From Streptomyces sp. NBC_01549 (GTDB taxonomy: Bacteria > Actinomycetota > Actinomycetes > Streptomycetales > Streptomycetaceae), in assembly GCF_026339955.1 (NCBI RefSeq), contig NZ_JAPEPW010000005.1:62001-126000 (forward strand): a stretch of DNA of 64,000 nucleotides. The letters run 5' to 3'. Within the stretch, counting starts at the first letter, position 1. The number at the start of each line of letters is the position of its first letter. The notes under the pieces were generated by a model, which was not told the DNA's origin, made no database searches, and saw only the letters and a program-made list of their open reading frames with translations. This document shows positions 16,292-25,065 of the stretch, piece by piece. The translations under genes were made by a program, and so were the position numbers.

Positions 16292-17313
16292 GACCGGGTC
16301 GCCTCCGCGTACGGCGTGGGCAGCTGGTCGTGGTCCTGGGTGTCGTCGCTGTCCGGGTCGGCTCCTGCCTCCCAGTCGGCCACCTCGTGGTCGATCTCGC
16401 TCTCGTAGCCGCAGCCCTGACAGATCAGGCCGTCGCCGATCTCGTGCTGGCCCTGGTAGGCGCGCAGCAGGTCGGTGGCGCTGTAGGCGGGCAGCCAGGC
16501 CGGGCCGCACTTCTCGTCGTCGTCACGGCCGGCCTCGGTGGGGCAGGGCACCAGGACGTCGAAGCCGTAGTTGCCTTCGCCGTCCGCGTCGCGGCGGAAG
16601 GCCAGGGTGCGGTAGTCGCCGGCGACTTCGAGAACGACGACGCGGTCCTCGCCGGTGACGAGTTCGGAGTGGTCCTTCCAGGTCGCCAGGCGGGCGATCT
16701 CGGGGCCGAAGAAGCGGCGCAGGAGGACTTCGTCGCCCAGGCCGTCGCTGCCGTCCAGGCCCAGCTCGCGGCGTCGGGTGTCGCTGGCCCGCTGCAGCAG
16801 CGCGCCGAGCCGGCCCAGCCGCTGGATGGCGGGGGTGAACTCGGCGTAGTCGAAGCCTTCGTGGCGCAGGTGGGCGGGGGAGGCGGCGGCCATGGCCTGG
16901 TGTTGGGCGCGGACGGTGTCCTCGGGGACGTGGCGGTCGCCGGTGCGGGTGGCGTTGCGGGCCAGGCACACCTCCAGGGGTGTGGGCACGATCAGTGCGA
17001 CGGTGGGGATGCCGTAGCGGCGGGCCGTGTTCAGGAGGGTGGCCCGGTCCTCGGGGTTGGTGGAGGTGGCGTCGATGACGGAGGTCAGCCCGCGGCGCAG
17101 GCGGGCCTCGAGGACGCGGAGTAGGGCGAAGACGGCGTCGCCGGTGGCGGACTGGTCGCCGGGCGAATCGGAAACCAGGGCCCTGTAGTGGTCGAGGCTG
17201 AGGACCTGGGTGGGTTCCCAGGTGCTGGCCAGGGTGGACTTGCCCGAGCCGGCCGGGCCGATGAGGACGATGACGGCCGGGTCAGGGAAGTCGGTGTCGA
17301 GGAGTGGTGTCAC
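16288..17313 (-). CDS. P-loop ATPase, polynucleotide-kinase / zeta-toxin-like
   Basis: 341 residues from GTG 17313. The N-terminal kinase-like domain has Walker A LIGPAGSGKST near residue 20, then a conserved TSVIDATSTNPEDRATLL and a lid-like RNATRTGDRHVPEDTVRAQH, the order seen in small P-loop kinases of the PNK/zeta type. The C-terminal 150 residues are a different domain, with FGFDVLV-like strands and a CQGCGYESEIDHE zinc site. It may phosphorylate a nucleic acid or small molecule; the substrate cannot be told. First of four coupled genes. Confidence 0.75.
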   Translation of the reverse strand: MTPLLDTDFPDPAVIVLIGPAGSGKSTLASTWEPTQVLSLDHYRALVSDSPGDQSATGDAVFALLRVLEARLRRGLTSVIDATSTNPEDRATLLNTARRYGIPTVALIVPTPLEVCLARNATRTGDRHVPEDTVRAQHQAMAAASPAHLRHEGFDYAEFTPAIQRLGRLGALLQRASDTRRRELGLDGSDGLGDEVLLRRFFGPEIARLATWKDHSELVTGEDRVVVLEVAGDYRTLAFRRDADGEGNYGFDVLVPCPTEAGRDDDEKCGPAWLPAYSATDLLRAYQGQHEIGDGLICQGCGYESEIDHEVADWEAGADPDSDDTQDHDQLPTPYAEATRS

Positions 17314-17351
17314 GGTGGGGCTCCCTGCGGGACGGAGGGCTGTGGAGGGGC

Positions 17352-17807
17352 TCACTTGGAGGCCGCGATGAGAGCGGCGGCGGTCTCCATGGCGTGGTGG
17401 AACGCCTGGTCGAGGGCGTAGGCGCCGCCCAGCGGACCGCCCAGGGTGTAGAAGTTGCCCTTGCCCGTGGCGTCCGCGATGGCCTTGAGGTGGATACGCC
17501 GGTCGGCCCACCAGTGGGTGCCGGCGGACAGGGCGAGCGCGGCGGCGACCCGGCCGGGCTTCAGGCGCAGGCCCAGCACGCGGGATCCGGCGTACAGGAC
17601 GGCGGCCTGGGTCGCGGTGTAGGTGGCGACGTGCGCGGTGCACGCGATGCGTCCGGCCCGGCCGGTCTGTCCTTCGTTTTGGTCGTGCTGGCCTTTGGTG
17701 ACGGCCTGGTGGTCGGACTGGATCCAGTGGTCGCCGAGGTCCGCGGCCATACGCAGCAGGGCGTAGGCGGCGGCGAAACGGGTGGCTTGGGTGCTGTTCT
17801 CGGTCAT
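17352..17807 (-). CDS. DUF3307-like membrane protein
   Basis: 151 residues from ATG 17807 (GAGGAG upstream). The spacing LGDHWIQSDHQAVTKGQ, then TAHVATYTATQAAVL and THWWADRR matches the DUF3307 pattern (Asp/Gln/Lys, His, then HxxxDR). Moderately hydrophobic helices fit a membrane location. The family is uncharacterised. Confidence 0.55.
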   Translation of the reverse strand: MTENSTQATRFAAAYALLRMAADLGDHWIQSDHQAVTKGQHDQNEGQTGRAGRIACTAHVATYTATQAAVLYAGSRVLGLRLKPGRVAAALALSAGTHWWADRRIHLKAIADATGKGNFYTLGGPLGGAYALDQAFHHAMETAAALIAASK

Positions 17808-17852
17808 GCTGGAGGTGCTCCTCTTCTCCGGTGTGGGCTGCGGGAGTTGCCA

Positions 17853-17897
17853 GGGGGCGGCCGCGGGCGTTCTTGGTCGGATGCGGCGGCCGCCCCC
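17853..17897. terminator. GC hairpin
   Basis: GGGGGCGGCCG (17853-17863) pairs with CGGCCGCCCCC (17887-17897) after the gene at 17904-18392. Confidence 0.55.
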
Positions 17898-17903
17898 GGG
17901 CAG

Positions 17904-18392
17904 TTACTTCGTGGTGGGGGCGTGCGGGTCCGGGACGCTGGCGCAGTCCTCGTCGTGCTGGTGCGCGACGCGGCCGCCGGTGCGGCGCAGGTCGGCGAGG
18001 ATCTCCATCAGGTCCTCCTCGCCCTCCAGCTGGAAGTCGACGTAGCCACGGCCGCAGGCGCAGGGCACGATCAGCGTGAGGACGTCGCGGGCGCCGTCGG
18101 CCTCGCTGATGTGGAGGGTGTGGTGCAGCCACAGGCCGCCCTCCAGCCAGGCGATGGCGCTGGCCTCCAGCCGGTTGTCTTTCACCGAGGTCTGGCCGGC
18201 CCAGTCCATGTCCTCCAGGACCTGGCCGATGGTGGAGCCGTAGGCGTTGTAGACGTGGTGGGCGGCGGCAGTCTGGGCGTCGTCGCGCTGCTCGGCGTCG
18301 GTGTAGTCGTCGCCGACCATCGCGAACAGGCGGGCCAGCGGGGAGTCGTCGTCCAGCGCGGCGGTGACGGGCGATTCGAGAATGTCGGTCAC
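17904..18392 (-). CDS. Hypothetical protein, paralogue of 14518-15081 product
   Basis: 162 residues from GTG 18392 (AAGGAG upstream). It shares the linear order of motifs with the 14518-15081 product, including the central VLTLIVPCACG and acidic C-terminal helices. The copies are diverged, so the duplication is old. Function unknown. Confidence 0.65.
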   Translation of the reverse strand: MTDILESPVTAALDDDSPLARLFAMVGDDYTDAEQRDDAQTAAAHHVYNAYGSTIGQVLEDMDWAGQTSVKDNRLEASAIAWLEGGLWLHHTLHISEADGARDVLTLIVPCACGRGYVDFQLEGEEDLMEILADLRRTGGRVAHQHDEDCASVPDPHAPTTK

Positions 18393-18428
18393 AGGGTCTC
18401 CTTGGTGCGTTTCGGGGATCGGGCCCAT

Positions 18429-18480
18429 CTGCCCGGTCCTCCGCACCGCCCCAGCCCAGTGGGCGGGGTTGGGGCAGCAC
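18429..18480. repeat. Intergenic hairpin repeat, copy 2
   Basis: Contains CCGGTCCTCCGCACCGCCCC followed by the complementary arm (GGGGTTGGGGC). Confidence 0.6.
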
Positions 18481-18495
18481 GGAGGTGGGGCAGCG

Positions 18496-19074
18496 TCAGG
18501 CCGCCGTCTGAATTGCGTCGCCATCGGCGAGTTGCTGGAGGAGCTCCTGGAGCTGGAGGAGGGACGTGAGCACGATCGGCTCGTCGGAGTCCGGGGCCAC
18601 GAACCGGAACGCGGTCTCGGGGACAGGGCCGGGCTGGTAGAGGACGTACGCGTCGAAGGCGAGTTCGTAGCGGGCGGTGCCGTCCTTCTCGCCCTCCCAC
18701 TCGACGGCGGAGCCCAGCAGTTCGCTGCCGCGGTCGAGGGTCCAGGAGTCGGTTGCTGCCCGCTGCGCGGCGTCCGCGCAGATGGCGTCGGCAAGACGGT
18801 CGAAGACGTCCGCCGGGCTGAGCGGGGTGGGGGCTTCGTCCTCGTGGTGGGTGGCGGCGGCGCTGGTCACGGCGTGTCCGGCGCCTGCGGCGAGGCCGCC
18901 GATTCCGGCGGCGGCCGCACGCCAGGTGGTGTCGGCGCCGACGGTGGCGGCGTAGGTGATCCAGCCGCCGGCAGCAGCAGCGGTCAGGGTGAAGAGCACG
19001 CTGAAGCTGTTGGCTAAGAACGTCACGACCTTGGTGCGGCGGCGTGTGGTCTGGCTGCGTGCGGTGGGGGCCAT
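18496..19074 (-). CDS. Membrane-anchored hypothetical protein, paralogue of 19388-20269 product
   Basis: 192 residues from ATG 19074. A basic N-terminus (SQTTRRRTK) precedes two hydrophobic stretches at about residues 20-65, then a soluble domain with DGTARYELAFDAYVLYQPGP and a final Leu-rich helix (VLTSLLQLQELLQQL). The neighbour at 19388-20269 has the same plan. Probably a membrane-anchored accessory protein; family not named. Confidence 0.6.
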   Translation of the reverse strand: MAPTARSQTTRRRTKVVTFLANSFSVLFTLTAAAAGGWITYAATVGADTTWRAAAAGIGGLAAGAGHAVTSAAATHHEDEAPTPLSPADVFDRLADAICADAAQRAATDSWTLDRGSELLGSAVEWEGEKDGTARYELAFDAYVLYQPGPVPETAFRFVAPDSDEPIVLTSLLQLQELLQQLADGDAIQTAA

Positions 19075-19259
19075 GGAGTGGTCCTTCGGGTGTCGGGTGA
19101 GGTGAACACCTCGTGGTGGAGCCGGAGTTGGTGGCGGCTGTCGGGATGGTTCTGCGGTCTGGGGGGCGCCGTGCCGGTGGCGGGTTGAGGGTGTGGAAGC
19201 CTCAGGTGTCCTTCGGGCAGCTCACCCCGTGCCCCCGACCAGGCCGGCGTCCACCAGCC

Positions 19260-19345
19260 CCGACCATGGGTCACGATCAGGCAACGCGTTGGCTGGTCGG
19301 GGCTGTGGTCGGGGCTGTGGTCGGGGCTGTGGTCGGGCCGACCAC
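19260..19345. repeat. GTGGTCGG octamer cluster A
   Basis: Direct copies start at 19293 (CTGGTCGG), 19305, 19317 and 19329 with an exact 12-bp period. Inverted copies CCGACCAC at 19338-19345 and CCGACCAT at 19260-19267 flank them. A related cluster lies at 26118-26199. The 75-387 gap has no gene besides this. Confidence 0.75.
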
Positions 19346-19387
19346 GCGGTGGAGAGGGCCGCGTCGGTGTCCGAGGCGACCGTGGTC

Positions 19388-20269
19388 TCAGGCCGCCGTC
19401 GTGGCGGGGCTCGGGTGGGCGTCCGTCGGCGATGCGTCCCCGCTCGTCTCCTGCACTTCGGGGGCGGTGGGGTCGGACGCGAGACGGAGCCTGCGCTGGT
19501 TGAGGCGCTCGTTGATGACGTCGACGGCCTCGGTGTGCGTGACGTCGACGATGCCTTGAGCGGCCGCCCGCCGCTGGATGACGTCGCTGGTGATGCTCGC
19601 GCACGTCAGGTCGTCCTCGGACTGTTCAGCGAGAGCCCGGTCGACGATGCGGGCAAGCTGCTCGGCACGCTCATCGGCCGGGATGGGCATGGTGTGGCGG
19701 GAGTCGAGCAGCTGCAGGAGGTGGGCCGGTCCGGTCAGGACGGTGGTGCCGTCGCCGGTCTCCAGCGTGTACTGCTCGGTCCAGCCCGCCGACAGCGTGG
19801 TGCCGAGATCGCTGTGGTCGGGCTGGTATCGCAGGTACTGGCCGGGGGCCAGGTAGTAGGTGGCGGTGCCGTCCTCGTAGCCGTGCCAGAGGGCGTCGTG
19901 CCGGGCGGGGTTACGCAAGTCGCTCCAGTACCAGCGGGACTTGGCCTTGCGCGCGGCGTCGGTGGCGGCCTGCGCCGCGATTCGGGGCCGGGCCTGGTCG
20001 TAGCTTGCGGCCGGGGCTTCGGGCACGGTGCCGTTCAAGGTGCTGCGCCAGGTTCCGGTGGCGGTGTTCAGCACGCTATCGGTGACGATCGCAGCCGCCA
20101 GGCCGGCGGCCACGCCGACGGCGAGGCGGCTTGCGGGGCCGTGCCGGTCGGTGGTGCGAGCGTGTGCGATGCGCCCGACCGTGGCGCCGACGACCACGCC
20201 GCCGATCACGCCCATGCCGTCGAGCAGGTTCGCGCCGAAGGTGCGCGCAGTGGAGGAGGAGATATTCAC
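19388..20269 (-). CDS. Membrane-anchored hypothetical protein
   Basis: 293 residues from GTG 20269 (AAGGAG upstream). Gly/Ala-rich hydrophobic segments lie at about residues 15-75, then a soluble domain with WRSTLNGTVPEAPAAS, DGTATYYLAPGQYLRYQPDH and VLTGPAHLLQLLD, parallel to the 18496-19074 product. The C-terminal extension is charged and helical (AEQLARIVDRALAEQ, VINERLNQRRLRL). Function unknown. Confidence 0.6.
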   Translation of the reverse strand: MNISSSTARTFGANLLDGMGVIGGVVVGATVGRIAHARTTDRHGPASRLAVGVAAGLAAAIVTDSVLNTATGTWRSTLNGTVPEAPAASYDQARPRIAAQAATDAARKAKSRWYWSDLRNPARHDALWHGYEDGTATYYLAPGQYLRYQPDHSDLGTTLSAGWTEQYTLETGDGTTVLTGPAHLLQLLDSRHTMPIPADERAEQLARIVDRALAEQSEDDLTCASITSDVIQRRAAAQGIVDVTHTEAVDVINERLNQRRLRLASDPTAPEVQETSGDASPTDAHPSPATTAA

Positions 20270-20300
20270 GAACACTCCTTGCGGGGTAGGGGGCCGGGGT

Positions 20301-20350
20301 TTGTCCGGTCCTCCGCACCGCCCCACCCGTGGTGCCGGGTGGGGCGGCAC
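20301..20350. repeat. Intergenic hairpin repeat, copy 3
   Basis: TTGTCCGGTCCTCCGCACCG then CCCCACCCG...CGGGTGGGG hairpin. Confidence 0.6.
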
Positions 20351-20359
20351 AGGGGGCCG

Positions 20360-21142
20360 TCAGACGGCGGCCAGCTGGCGGGCTTCGAGGCCGGCCCCGC
20401 CCAGGAGCGCACGGAGCCCTTTCTCGTAGTCGCAGCGGCGGAGGCGGTCGTAGAGCAGCTCTGCGGCGGTCGTGCACTCGCCACGGCGGCTGATCGCGAC
20501 GACGGCGTCCTCGGTGACACCGGCGGCGGTCGCGACCTGCTCGGCGGCAGCCCGGGCGAGCTGCAGCGCCACCTCCTTTGCCGCCTCCCGCCGGGAGTAG
20601 CACGCCCGCCAGAACACCCAGTTGCTCATGGCCCGGGTGTCGTCGACCCGTGCGGTCCAGGCGTCGTAGCGCTGGCGCGTGCCGTCCGGGTCGGTCTGCC
20701 ACTCTTCGGCCCACTGCCGGGCCAAGTCGGGGAGCTGGCGGTCGATGAGGTCCAGGACCCGCTGGCCGCGGTGGCCGAAAGCCCTCCAGATCTCGGTCTC
20801 CTCTACGACGCGCATCTGGTGGCACAGAACCCAGTACGGGTGGTACTTGGTGTCCCAGTTGCCCGTCTCCCCGAGCGGTTCGACGATCCAAAGCCGGACC
20901 GGCCACTGGACGGGCCACTCACCGCGGCGGTCCAAGACCTCGCCGACGCCGCGCTGGCTGTAGGTGCGGAAGTAGGAGAAGGGTCCTTCGTCGTACCAGG
21001 GGCGTCCGGGGGTGGGATGGTCGACGGCTTGGCCGACATGCTCGGCGAGGTTGATGGTCGTGAAGGATGCGGTGGAGCCGCTGGTGGGCGGGACGGTGCC
21101 GTCGGGCATGCTCACCATGTAGTGGGTCGGCGCCTTGGTCAC
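20360..21142 (-). CDS. Hypothetical protein, Trp-rich
   Basis: 260 residues from GTG 21142. Conserved-looking blocks are YDEGPFSYFRTYSQRGVGEV, WPVQWPVRLWIVEPLGETG, YHPYWVLCHQMRVVEE and MSNWVFWRACYSRREAAKEV, with a C-terminal helix bundle. Many aromatic residues suggest a compact enzyme or binding fold. Not recognised. Confidence 0.6.
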   Translation of the reverse strand: MTKAPTHYMVSMPDGTVPPTSGSTASFTTINLAEHVGQAVDHPTPGRPWYDEGPFSYFRTYSQRGVGEVLDRRGEWPVQWPVRLWIVEPLGETGNWDTKYHPYWVLCHQMRVVEETEIWRAFGHRGQRVLDLIDRQLPDLARQWAEEWQTDPDGTRQRYDAWTARVDDTRAMSNWVFWRACYSRREAAKEVALQLARAAAEQVATAAGVTEDAVVAISRRGECTTAAELLYDRLRRCDYEKGLRALLGGAGLEARQLAAV

Positions 21143-21181
21143 GAGTGGCCTCCGAGAGGGTGTCTGCGGTGTGGAGCCGGA

Positions 21182-21233
21182 CTGTCCGGTCCTCCGGAAC
21201 GCCCCACCCCTGCGGGCGGGTTGGGGCGGCACG
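21182..21233. repeat. Intergenic hairpin repeat, copy 4
   Basis: CTGTCCGGTCCTCCGGAACG followed by CGCCCCACCCC...GGTTGGGGCGGC. Confidence 0.6.
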
Positions 21234-21241
21234 GGGAGCCG

Positions 21242-21637
21242 TCAGGCTGCGGCGCGGTCGACGACGGGCTGGTGCAGGTCGCGGTGGTGGAGGTCGACCT
21301 GATGGCCGCGGCGGCGCAGGCGCCGGGCCAGCAGGTAGGCCGTGACGCCGGCGCGGTGCCTGCCTCCCGCGCAGCCGACAGCGATGTGCAGCGGATGCTG
21401 TCCGGCGGCGGGGCCGCGGGCATAGGCCTGGGCCTGGGCGACGGTGGCGGCGAGCAGCGGCTCGATGCCCGGGGTGCGCTTCACGGCCCGGATGACCTTG
21501 CGGTGGCGGGCGGTCAGGGTGCGCAGGCGCGGGTCGAAGTGCGGGTCGCGGAAGTGCTGGCGCAGGTCGAGCACGATGTGCGCGTCGGCGGGCCGGGGAC
21601 CGTGCAAGTGCCCGAACGAGGTGATGCGGATGTCCAT
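21242..21637 (-). CDS. Stand-alone RapZ C-terminal-domain-like protein
   Basis: 131 residues. It opens with ITSFGHLHGPRPADAHIVLD and RQHFRDPHFDPRLR, and ends with IAVGCAGGRHRAGVTAYLLA and VDLHHRDL. These match in order the C-terminal half of RapZ/YvcJ proteins, including the GC(T/A)GGxHRS-type anion-binding loop. The N-terminal P-loop kinase domain of RapZ is absent. In E. coli that C-domain binds small RNA and sugar phosphate; whether this orphan binds RNA is inference. Confidence 0.75.
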   Translation of the reverse strand: MDIRITSFGHLHGPRPADAHIVLDLRQHFRDPHFDPRLRTLTARHRKVIRAVKRTPGIEPLLAATVAQAQAYARGPAAGQHPLHIAVGCAGGRHRAGVTAYLLARRLRRRGHQVDLHHRDLHQPVVDRAAA

Positions 21638-21654
21638 GGGAGTGGCCTCCGGGC

Positions 21655-22579
21655 TCAGAACGGGCTGGTGGCCCAGGGGTCGTCGGGGTCGCTGCCGGAC
21701 GGGCGGGCGACTGCGGGGGACGGCTGTTCGCCCTCGTCGTTGTCCTCGTCGCCGTAGCCGTCGGCGGCCTCACAGCCCAGGGAGCAGTACGACCCGGCGT
21801 GGAAGAAGGGGGCGCCGCACAGAGCGCATTCCTTCTCCTCGCCGTCGCAGTTCTTCGACCAGTCGGTGATCACGCTGGGGTCGATGCAGGCCTGGCAACG
21901 CCCGTCGGTCTGGCCGGACGCCGGAACAGCCGTCGTTGCAGACCTGCCAGCTGATCGCGGTGCAGCCGCACTCCCGGCACAGGATCGCGGGGGCGGGTGC
22001 GGGAACGGCCGGTCCGGTCGCGGCGGCGAGCGTGGCCCACAGGAGGGTGCTGGGGCCGGGCAACGGGTCGACGAGGGTGATCTGCGTGGCGGGCATGAGC
22101 GCGTGAACGGCGGGGAGCTTGGGCCACATCGCCTGCAGGTCCGCCCGGCCGAGCGCCTGGCCGAAGACGACGTCGTCGCCGTCGCCGGTGGTGACGGTGA
22201 TCCCGGTGCCGGGCCCGTCGTGCTCGAAGTCGAGCCAGTCGTTGAGGACGATCTCAAGTCCGGCCTCTTCGGCGGCATGGACGAGGCGGCGGACAAGGGC
22301 CGCTTCGGAGACGAAGCCCTGTACCGCGGCGTGCTGCTGCACCGCGCCGTTGGTGAGGCCGGCCTGCGCGGCCGGGATGAGGAATCCGGCGCGGTTGGCG
22401 GCCGCGAGGACGGTGATGTGGCCGGTGAGGGTGGGGTGCGGGCGGTGGTTGGCGCGGTGCCCGGGAAGGCTGCGTACGGTGCCTTCCCACCAGTCGGCGG
22501 TGGTCTGGCCGAGGGCGCCCAGGGTGTGGGCGGCCCGCCAGCGGGCGCGGTCGGCGCGGCTCATCCATAAGCGCCTCAT
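21655..22579 (-). pseudogene. Hypothetical double zinc-ribbon protein, apparent frameshift
   Basis: Starts at ATG 22579 (TGGAGGA upstream) and reads through a helical domain to CRECGCTAISWQVCNDGCSG. The frame then changes near 21910-21920, and the second zinc region (RCQACIDPSVITDW, ECALCGAPFFHAGSYC) follows in another frame to the stop at 21655. One extra base (or two missing) explains it. Each half alone looks coding, so this is either a damaged gene, a sequencing indel or a programmed shift. Function unknown. Confidence 0.6.
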
Positions 22580-22727
22580 GTGGTCCTCCAAGCGGTGGTG
22601 AATCGGTGGGTGACCCGGCCCGGTCGTGGTCGCGGGCACGCCCGGGCCGGGCGGTGTGGGCCGAGCGGCCACCGCCGGTCCCGGCGCACCACGGGTGTGG
22701 TGGTCGGGGCCGACGGAAGCCGTCCGG

Positions 22728-23894
22728 TCAGCTCTTGCGGACGTCGCCGTTGCGGGTCTTGGTGGACACGGCGAGGTCGCTGCGGCCGGATACGCCGCGC
22801 AGGCGGATGTCGCCGTTGTAAGTGCGCGCCTCAATGCGGCCGTTGGCGGTGCGGGAGGCGGTCAGGCGGATGTCGCCGTTGTAGGTGACGAGCTTCGCTT
22901 CGCCGCCGGAGTAGCTGTCGATCTCGTTGTTGCCGTTGTAGGTCTCCAGGTCGGCCCACTCCTGGACGGCGTCGATGACGTTGTCGCCGTTGTAGCCGCG
23001 GACCTTGACCCGGCCGAGGACGCCGGCGTTCAGGTTGCCGTTCTGGGTCTTGAAGTCGAGGGCGGCGAGGGCGCCGCGGACGGTCAGCGGCGCGTTGTAG
23101 GAGTCCATCTGCACGCCGGATCCGGGCGGGAGGATGACGTCGACCTCGACGGGGTTGTGCCCGCCACCGCTGATGCCGCCGATGGTCATGTTGCCGTTGC
23201 CGTCGATGGTCACGCCGGTCCCCGTGGTGCCCGGGCCGACGTAGGAGACGTTCTGGTAGACCGTGCCGCCCCTCACGTGCGTGTTGTTGATGACGGTGGC
23301 CTTCACCTTCGGGACGACGACGGTCAGGACGTCGCCGTTCAGGCTGATGGAGGCGTTGCGGGCGGCGTCGGCTGACGGGCCGCTGGTGTCCTTGGTGCGT
23401 ACGGTGGCGCTGGCGACGGTGGCGGCCGGGTCGACGGTGACGGTGACGACGCCGTCCGGGCACGTGATGTCGGCGAGGTACGGCCGCCCGGTGGGCGCCT
23501 CCTGCTCCTGGCCGGCGCCGGGCTTGGTGGTGTTGATGCTGGCCTCGCCCACCAGGTGGGCGACGACCTCGGATGCCTCGGCGGCGGGCAGCGTGTGCAC
23601 GCGGACCAGTTCGGTGGCGGGATCCCGGCCGGTGGTGAGGGCACGCTCGTAGGTGGCGCGGTACTCCGGCAGGAGCTTGCCGAACGAGGCCTGGACGAAC
23701 TCCGTCGCCCAGGACTCGCCCTGCTGCAGCGCTTGCCGGGTGACCCGCTCGAACTCCTGCTGCGCCTCGGCCTCCGGCCTGGACTCCGAGATGGTCAGGT
23801 ACAGGAAAGCGAGCATGCCGGCGGTGGACTCGCTGACGCCGAACTCGGTCATGAAGTGACCGGCGGCCTTGTCACGGGTTTCATCGGTGAACAC
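22728..23894 (-). CDS. DUF4097-like beta-solenoid protein
   Basis: 388 residues from GTG 23894. The first 130 residues are helical (FMTEFGVSESTAGMLAFLYL, FERVTRQALQQGESWATEF). The rest is a repetitive beta structure with short motifs such as VRGYNGDN, ETYNGNNEI, VTYNGDIRL and RTYNGDIRL, typical of DUF4097 adhesin-like solenoids. There is no signal peptide or membrane segment, so it is probably cytoplasmic. Solenoid edges usually mediate protein contacts; partner unknown. Confidence 0.75.
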   Translation of the reverse strand: MFTDETRDKAAGHFMTEFGVSESTAGMLAFLYLTISESRPEAEAQQEFERVTRQALQQGESWATEFVQASFGKLLPEYRATYERALTTGRDPATELVRVHTLPAAEASEVVAHLVGEASINTTKPGAGQEQEAPTGRPYLADITCPDGVVTVTVDPAATVASATVRTKDTSGPSADAARNASISLNGDVLTVVVPKVKATVINNTHVRGGTVYQNVSYVGPGTTGTGVTIDGNGNMTIGGISGGGHNPVEVDVILPPGSGVQMDSYNAPLTVRGALAALDFKTQNGNLNAGVLGRVKVRGYNGDNVIDAVQEWADLETYNGNNEIDSYSGGEAKLVTYNGDIRLTASRTANGRIEARTYNGDIRLRGVSGRSDLAVSTKTRNGDVRKS

Positions 23895-23935
23895 AGGGAT
23901 CCCCCCAGGTGGTGGTCAGAATTGGGTGTGGCTGT

Positions 23936-24636
23936 TCAGCGGGATCCGGTCAGGTACTGGCTGGCGACGGCGCGGACCTGGGACCCGGACAGGCGTGCGT
24001 GGGTGTAGAGGAGGCGGGCGACGTGCCGGACGGCCAGCCACATCTCCTCGAGGAACTCGTCGGTGCCGGCGTGCGTGGCAGCAAGGTCGACGGGGGTCAC
24101 ACCGTCGGTCCGGCACTGCTGGCGCTCGGTGTCGGTGTAGGCCACCCGCCAGCGCGGGTCGAAACCGCTGATGTTGTCGCGGTCGGCAAGGGAGCAAACC
24201 TCGCTGACCCAGTCGCGGTCCGCCGTCCACAGGCCTTCCTCGCGCAGCCACCGGTCAGAGGCACGCTCGCCAGAGGCAGCCCAGATGGCCAGGTCGTAGA
24301 AGTCGGTGCCAGTGAAGTAGGTGATGTCCGCCTGGCGCCCCGGAGCAGGGTGCGGCCCTGCCACTCGGGGTGCTGCACGTACACGTGGTTGAGCCGGATC
24401 GGCGGCCGCCCCCCGGTGACGTAGGCGTAGTGGACCGCGGCGGTGACGGCATGCCCGGCCTCATGGACGGCGGTCCACATCCGCACGTCGCGTTGCGGTA
24501 GTCCGAGCAGCGGCAGCACCGGGGAACCGGCCTCGCCGGTCCACGCCGCCGGGGCAGGATTCCTTGTCCAGGCGTTGCCCAGCTCGCAGAAGTGCTTCCA
24601 CAGCAAGAGGGTCTGGGCGGGCGCAGTCATCGTCAT
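23936..24636 (-). pseudogene. HExxH-type protein, apparent frameshift
   Basis: From about ATG 24636 the product reads LLLWKHFCELGNAWTRN and then MWTAVHEAGHAVTAAVHYAY, where HEAGH is a zinc-metallopeptidase-type HExxH motif. Near 24338 (a run of four G on the minus strand) the frame breaks. Downstream coding continues in another frame as ITYFTGTDFYDLAIWAASGE to the stop at 23936; one added G restores continuity (TLLRGRQADITYF). Similar HEAGH proteins are common on actinomycete elements. Function as a protease is inference. Confidence 0.6.
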
Positions 24637-24646
24637 CACCGGGCCG

Positions 24647-25036
24647 TCAGGCGATGCCACAGCGGCACTTCGGACCGTGGTTCTCCGCCAGATCGTGCAG
24701 GTCCTTCGCGGTCAGGTCGCCGAGACCGTGCCCCTTAAAGGTCATCCCGCCGAGGTTGCCCTTAGGCAGCTTGTCGGTGGCGAACTGCCACCCCCCGTCG
24801 AGGATCAGCGTGCCGCCCCGCTTGCGCAGGGTTCCCGCCCGCGTCACCTGCTTACGCCTGTTCTCCGTCTCCACCCGTGCCGCCTCCTGCTGCTGCTCCT
24901 GGCGGTGGCGCCTGTTGCGGGAGTCCGTGCTGTGGCGCGTGGCCTCTTCGGTGCGCTGGTAGGTACCGGATGCGAAGTACTCCTGCTCGGGGGTGAGCAT
25001 CTGCGAGAACTTCTTGCTGGGTCCGAACAGGCCCAT
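24647..25036 (-). CDS. Hypothetical basic helical protein
   Basis: 129 residues from ATG 25036 (AAGGAG upstream). A charged helix (EEATRHSTDSRNRRHRQEQQ) precedes a small beta region (GTLILDGGWQFATDKLPKGN) and a terminal CRCG. The N-terminus MGLFGPSKKFSQM is typical of small actinomycete element proteins. Not recognised. Confidence 0.55.
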   Translation of the reverse strand: MGLFGPSKKFSQMLTPEQEYFASGTYQRTEEATRHSTDSRNRRHRQEQQQEAARVETENRRKQVTRAGTLRKRGGTLILDGGWQFATDKLPKGNLGGMTFKGHGLGDLTAKDLHDLAENHGPKCRCGIA

Positions 25037-25065
25037 CGCTGTCTCCTTGATCGCAGTCGAAGTAG

